This document shows positions 5,553 to 8,338 of a DNA stretch of 8,338 bases, one piece after another; position 1 is the first letter of the stretch; each line of letters starts with the position of its first letter. The translations under genes and the position numbers were made by a program. Below the pieces are notes generated by a model. It saw nothing but the letters and a program-made list of their open reading frames with translations, did not search any database and was not told the DNA's origin. This DNA is from CBFGWV01 sp965652545 (GTDB lineage Bacteria > Pseudomonadota > Gammaproteobacteria > Competibacterales > Competibacteraceae), in contig CBFGWV010000220.1 of NCBI GenBank assembly GCA_965652545.1, positions 1 through 8,338 of the forward strand. The letters run 5' to 3'.

Positions 5553-6656
5553 TCAATTCACGTATTCCACCACCTCGAGCTCGAAGCCCGAGAGACCGCC
5601 CATGCGCTTGGGCGCACTGAGTACCCGCATTCGTTTCACGCCCAGGTCCATCAGCACCTGGGCGCCCAGTCCGTATGTCCGAAGTTCGGTGGCCTGATCC
5701 TGCTGCGCACGCACACCCGACTCGCCCAGCGCCAAACTGCGCATCCGCCGCACCAGCGCACTGCCCGGCTCGTCGCGGGTGAGCACGACCACCACCCCCT
5801 CGCCCTCGTCCGCCACCCGCCGGATGGCATCGCGCAGCGGCCAGCCCCCGTCGGGCACCTGCGCCGAGAGCAAGTCCGTGAACGTGTTCTGTACGTGCAC
5901 CCGCGTCAGGCATGGGCGCTCCGCACAGGGGGTGCCCCGCACCAGGGCGAAATGCACCCGGTGCTCGACCGCATCCTGGTAAGCCACCACACGGAACGGG
6001 CCGAATTCGGTCTCCACCTGGCTTTCGGCGACTCGCTCCAGGGTCGGTTCGTTCGCCATGCGGTAGCGGATCAGATCGGCGATAGTGCCGATTTTCAGCC
6101 CGTGCTCGGCGGCGAACCGCTCCAGATCGGGCCGCCGCGCCATGCTGCCGTCCTCGTTGAGGATCTCCACGATCACCGCCGCCGGCTCCAGCCCCGCCAG
6201 ACGGGTGAGGTCGCAGCCGGCCTCGGTGTGCCCGGCACGGGTCAGCACCCCGCCGGGCTGCGCCATCAGCGGGAAAATATGGCCCGGCTGGACCACGTCT
6301 TCCGGCTTGGCATTGGGAGCAACGGCCATGCGCACGGTATGGGCGCGATCGTAAGCCGAAATGCCGGTCGTCACCCCTTCGGCCGCCTCGATGGACACGG
6401 TGAACGCCGTACCGTGAGGGGCGAGATTGTCATTGACCATCAGCGGTAACCGCAGCTGCTTGCAGCGCTCGCGGGTGAGGGTCAGGCAGATCAGGCCACG
6501 GCCGTAGCGGGCCATGAAATTGATGTCTTCCGGGCGCACCATGGAGGCGGCCATGAGCAGGTCGCCTTCGTTTTCACGGTCCTCGTCGTCCATGATGATG
6601 ACCATGCGGCCAGCGCGCAGCTCATCAAGGATTTCCCCGGTGGTGTTCAACCCCAT
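5553..6656 (-). CDS. ribBA: 3,4-dihydroxy-2-butanone 4-phosphate synthase with degenerate GTP cyclohydrolase II domain (RibBX type)
   Basis: The N-terminal RibB domain (1-200) converts ribulose 5-phosphate to 3,4-dihydroxy-2-butanone 4-phosphate plus formate. Its motifs are intact: MDDEDRENEGDL (22-33), APHGTAFTVSI, GHIFPL (125-130) and RAGHTEAGCDLTRLAGL (140-156). The C-terminal half (about 204-367) has the GTP cyclohydrolase II fold signature RTYGLGAQVLMDLGVKRMR (326-344), but the zinc site is gone: where active enzymes have HSEC and later CDC, this has HVQNTFTDLL (254-263) and no cysteine afterwards. This matches the RibBX variant described in Proteobacteria such as Shewanella, in which the second half is not a working cyclohydrolase. 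The start ATG at 6656 (MGLNTTGEIL) fits the family and gives 367 aa; an ATG at 6695 overlapping ribD is possible but adds an unconserved leader. GGGAG lies 10 nt upstream. A separate ribA gene is expected elsewhere in the genome. Confidence 0.95.
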   Translation of the reverse strand: MGLNTTGEILDELRAGRMVIIMDDEDRENEGDLLMAASMVRPEDINFMARYGRGLICLTLTRERCKQLRLPLMVNDNLAPHGTAFTVSIEAAEGVTTGISAYDRAHTVRMAVAPNAKPEDVVQPGHIFPLMAQPGGVLTRAGHTEAGCDLTRLAGLEPAAVIVEILNEDGSMARRPDLERFAAEHGLKIGTIADLIRYRMANEPTLERVAESQVETEFGPFRVVAYQDAVEHRVHFALVRGTPCAERPCLTRVHVQNTFTDLLSAQVPDGGWPLRDAIRRVADEGEGVVVVLTRDEPGSALVRRMRSLALGESGVRAQQDQATELRTYGLGAQVLMDLGVKRMRVLSAPKRMGGLSGFELEVVEYVN

Positions 6657-6684
6657 CGCCCATGCACTCCCGATCGCTCCGCCA

Positions 6685-7785
6685 TCATAGCCCATCGCTC
6701 ACCGAGGCCTGCCGGTAGCGCAGACGCAGGTCGCCGCCGATACAGCGATGTTCGATCAGATCGAACGCCGGCCGCGATGCCATATCCGCCAGCGCCGGAA
6801 TCTCGAACAAGCCGCGCGCGCTGCTGCCGAGCACCACCGGCGCCATGTACACCAGGAACTCGTCCACCAGACCGGCCCGCAGCAGACTGCCGGCAAGTCG
6901 GGCACCGCACTCCACGTGCAGCTCGTTGATCTCGCGCGTGGCGAGGATGCGCATCGCCTCGCCGAGATCCAGACCGTCTTCACTGCCCGTCACCGGCATG
7001 ACGTCCACGCCCTCTTCGCAGTAGCGCGCGTGCCGGGCCGGGTCGGTGACCGCCGTGAGCAGCAGAACGCGACCGGGGCGCGAGATCAGTTGAGCATCCA
7101 GCGGTGTGCGCAGCGCCGAATCCAGCACCACGCGCATGGGTTGGCGCACGCCGCCGTAGGTCAGCCGCACGTCCAGCCGCGGATCGTCGGCCAGCACCGT
7201 ACCGACACCGGTCAACACCGCACCGGCCCGAGCGCGCCAGAGCTGCACATCGGCACGCGCAGCCTCGCCGGTGATCCAGCGGCTTTCGCCATCGGCCAGG
7301 GCGGTTCGCCCGTCCAGGCTCATGGCCAGTTTCAGGCGTACGAACGGGCGCCCGCGCGCCATGCGGCTGACAAACCCCGGATTGAGCGCGCGGGCCTCGG
7401 TCTCGAGCAGACCGGAGACCACCTCCACACCGGCCTCGCGCAACTGCCGGTAACCGCGGCCGGCTACGCGCGGGTTGGGGTCCTCCATCGCCACGACTAC
7501 CCGCGTCACCCCGGCGGCCAGCAACGCGTCGGTGCACGGCGGGGTGCGGCCGTGATGGCAGCACGGCTCCAGTGTGATGTACGCGGTGGCTCCACGCGCC
7601 CTCTCGCCGGCCATGATCAACGCATTGACCTCGGCATGCGGTTCGCCGGCGCGGGCATGCCAGCCCTCGCCGACGATCTGGCCGTTGCGCACGATGACAC
7701 AACCCACCCGCGGGTTGGGGTCGGTGGTGTACAACCCGTTGGCGGCAAGCCGCAGGGCGCGTGTCATGTACCAAGCGTCGTTCAT
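6685..7785 (-). CDS. ribD: Bifunctional pyrimidine deaminase / 5-amino-6-(5-phosphoribosylamino)uracil reductase
   Basis: Performs the second and third steps of the pyrimidine branch of riboflavin synthesis: deamination, then NADPH-dependent reduction of the ribosyl chain. It is 366 aa, the usual size. The deaminase domain (1-145) shows the zinc site His50 with catalytic Glu52 in HAEVNAL, and Cys75 and Cys84 in LEPCCHHGRTPPC, plus DPNPRV twice. The reductase domain (147-360) begins PFVRLKLAMSLDGRTA, continues SRWITG and GTVLADDP, and ends with the region HVECGARLAGSLLRAGLVDE. ATG at 7785 lies 8 nt after the nrdR stop; no good Shine-Dalgarno sequence precedes it, suggesting coupling to nrdR. 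Its end is 28 nt from ribBA. The ribE (riboflavin synthase) gene often found here is missing. No FMN riboswitch is seen upstream. Confidence 0.97.
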   Translation of the reverse strand: MNDAWYMTRALRLAANGLYTTDPNPRVGCVIVRNGQIVGEGWHARAGEPHAEVNALIMAGERARGATAYITLEPCCHHGRTPPCTDALLAAGVTRVVVAMEDPNPRVAGRGYRQLREAGVEVVSGLLETEARALNPGFVSRMARGRPFVRLKLAMSLDGRTALADGESRWITGEAARADVQLWRARAGAVLTGVGTVLADDPRLDVRLTYGGVRQPMRVVLDSALRTPLDAQLISRPGRVLLLTAVTDPARHARYCEEGVDVMPVTGSEDGLDLGEAMRILATREINELHVECGARLAGSLLRAGLVDEFLVYMAPVVLGSSARGLFEIPALADMASRPAFDLIEHRCIGGDLRLRYRQASVSDGL

Positions 7786-7793
7786 GGGAGACG

Positions 7794-8267
7794 TCAGTTC
7801 TCGGCGCCACCGGAGGTGTCGCCTTGCAGGCGTTCGACCTCTTCGCGGAAAGCGTTCACATCCTGGAAGCTGCGGTACACGGATGCGAAACGCACATACG
7901 CGACCGGGTCCAGTGCCCGCAGCTCATTCATTACCCACTCGCCCAGCTCGAGCGAGCGCAGTTCACGCTCTCCACTGGCCCGCGCGCGCTGGAGAATGCG
8001 GTGCACGCTGCGCTCCACCGCCTCGGCGCTCACCGGCCGTTTCTCCAACGCGCGCATGATGCCCGCACGCAGCTTGGCTTCGTTGAAGGCCTCGCGTCGT
8101 CCGTCCTGCTTGATCACCTGCGGCAACACCAACTCCGCCACCTCGTAGGTGGTGAAGCGGGCGCCGCAGGCGGGGCACTCGCGACGGCGGCGCACCCGGT
8201 CGCCCTCGGGGGAGAGCCGGGAATCCACCACGCGGGTGTCGTTGCCGCCGCAGAAGGGACAGTGCAT
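7794..8267 (-). CDS. nrdR: Transcriptional repressor NrdR
   Basis: Nucleotide-sensing repressor that binds NrdR boxes before ribonucleotide reductase operons. It is 157 aa, standard size. The N-terminal zinc ribbon shows Cys3, Cys6, Cys31 and Cys34 (MHCPFCGG and RECPACGARFTTYE), with the basic stretch DRVRRRRE between. The ATP-cone domain (about 49-139) includes VIKQDGRREAFNEAKL, MRALEKRPVSAE, and the end FASVYRSFQDVNAFREEV. The ATG at 8267 is fixed by the zinc ribbon beginning at residue 3. It lies 12 nt after glyA and 8 nt before ribD, the usual gammaproteobacterial arrangement. Its targets are not in this window; no NrdR boxes were noticed. Confidence 0.98.
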   Translation of the reverse strand: MHCPFCGGNDTRVVDSRLSPEGDRVRRRRECPACGARFTTYEVAELVLPQVIKQDGRREAFNEAKLRAGIMRALEKRPVSAEAVERSVHRILQRARASGERELRSLELGEWVMNELRALDPVAYVRFASVYRSFQDVNAFREEVERLQGDTSGGAEN

Positions 8268-8279
8268 GGCGCCCGCGCT

Positions 8280-8338
8280 TTAGCGGTAGACCGGGAAGCG
8301 GTCGCACAAGGCCTGGACCTTCTGCGCCACCTGAGCGA
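8280..8338 (-). CDS. glyA: Serine hydroxymethyltransferase, C-terminal end only
   Basis: The last 18 codons plus TAA, cut by the right edge of the window. The translation AQVAQKVQALCDRFPVYR matches the C-terminus of proteobacterial GlyA (ending in a CxRFPVY motif), and glyA directly upstream of nrdR is a common gammaproteobacterial order. The enzyme interconverts serine and glycine with tetrahydrofolate and PLP. The fragment is short, so the call relies on the tail motif and the gene order together. Confidence 0.85.
   Translation of the reverse strand, partial: AQVAQKVQALCDRFPVYR

Noticed and set aside
6748..8148. 466-codon open frame on the plus strand opposite ribD and nrdR
   Set aside because: It is fully antisense to two confidently identified genes; its translation is rich in His, Arg, Gln and Ala with no family motif, as expected for a GC-rich shadow frame.
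7786..8279. FMN riboswitch ahead of the rib genes
   Set aside because: The upstream region is nrdR and glyA coding sequence with 8-12 nt gaps, leaving no room for an RFN element.

Overview
The window is GC-rich bacterial DNA, most likely from a gammaproteobacterium. The main evidence is the right half, which carries the conserved proteobacterial block glyA-nrdR-ribD-ribBA-ribH-nusB, all on the minus strand and tightly packed. Genus cannot be read from the sequence; a somewhat acidic secreted TRAP receptor is compatible with a marine or halophilic lifestyle, but that is weak evidence.

Right block (4593-8338, minus strand): the last 18 codons of glyA (serine hydroxymethyltransferase), nrdR (repressor of ribonucleotide reductase genes), ribD, ribBA, ribH and nusB. 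Gaps are 12 and 8 nt, then ribD and ribBA almost touch, ribBA-ribH is 19 nt, and ribH-nusB overlap by 4 nt, so this reads as one operon. Two features stand out. The GTP cyclohydrolase II half of RibBA lacks the zinc cysteines, so it is probably the RibBX type (only the RibB half active). No riboflavin synthase gene (ribE) sits between ribD and ribBA, where it often lies. The window therefore encodes the deaminase/reductase, the butanone-phosphate synthase and the lumazine synthase, while GTP cyclohydrolase II and riboflavin synthase must be encoded elsewhere if riboflavin is made.

Junction (4301-4592): a gene-free stretch between two convergent genes, made almost entirely of repeats. It holds a REP-like palindrome, a roughly 114-bp element with 25-nt inverted arms and inner hairpins, and six tandem copies of CACCAA. 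The thiL-pgpA genes that often follow nusB are absent here, so this is a synteny breakpoint.

Left block (1-4300): a substrate-uptake module. A plus-strand FCD-domain GntR regulator resembling LldR/PdhR is divergent from a minus-strand set made of an amidase-signature hydrolase, a TakP-like TRAP receptor (dctP) and an unusually long TRAP small permease (dctQ, cut by the window edge; the large permease dctM is expected beyond it). The divergent promoter contains TTGGTCTGACCAA, a near-perfect match to the operator type known for E. coli PdhR/LldR. Regulator type, operator and receptor family all point to a small 2-oxo or 2-hydroxy monocarboxylate (pyruvate/lactate class) as substrate or inducer. 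The amidase suggests that an amide is either imported or hydrolysed to such an acid. That last step is inference.

I see no phage, CRISPR, transposase, tRNA or rRNA genes. Nothing here is a clearly new system; the most original items are the amidase-TRAP-LldR-like module with its operator, the extended DctQ and the repeat-rich junction.
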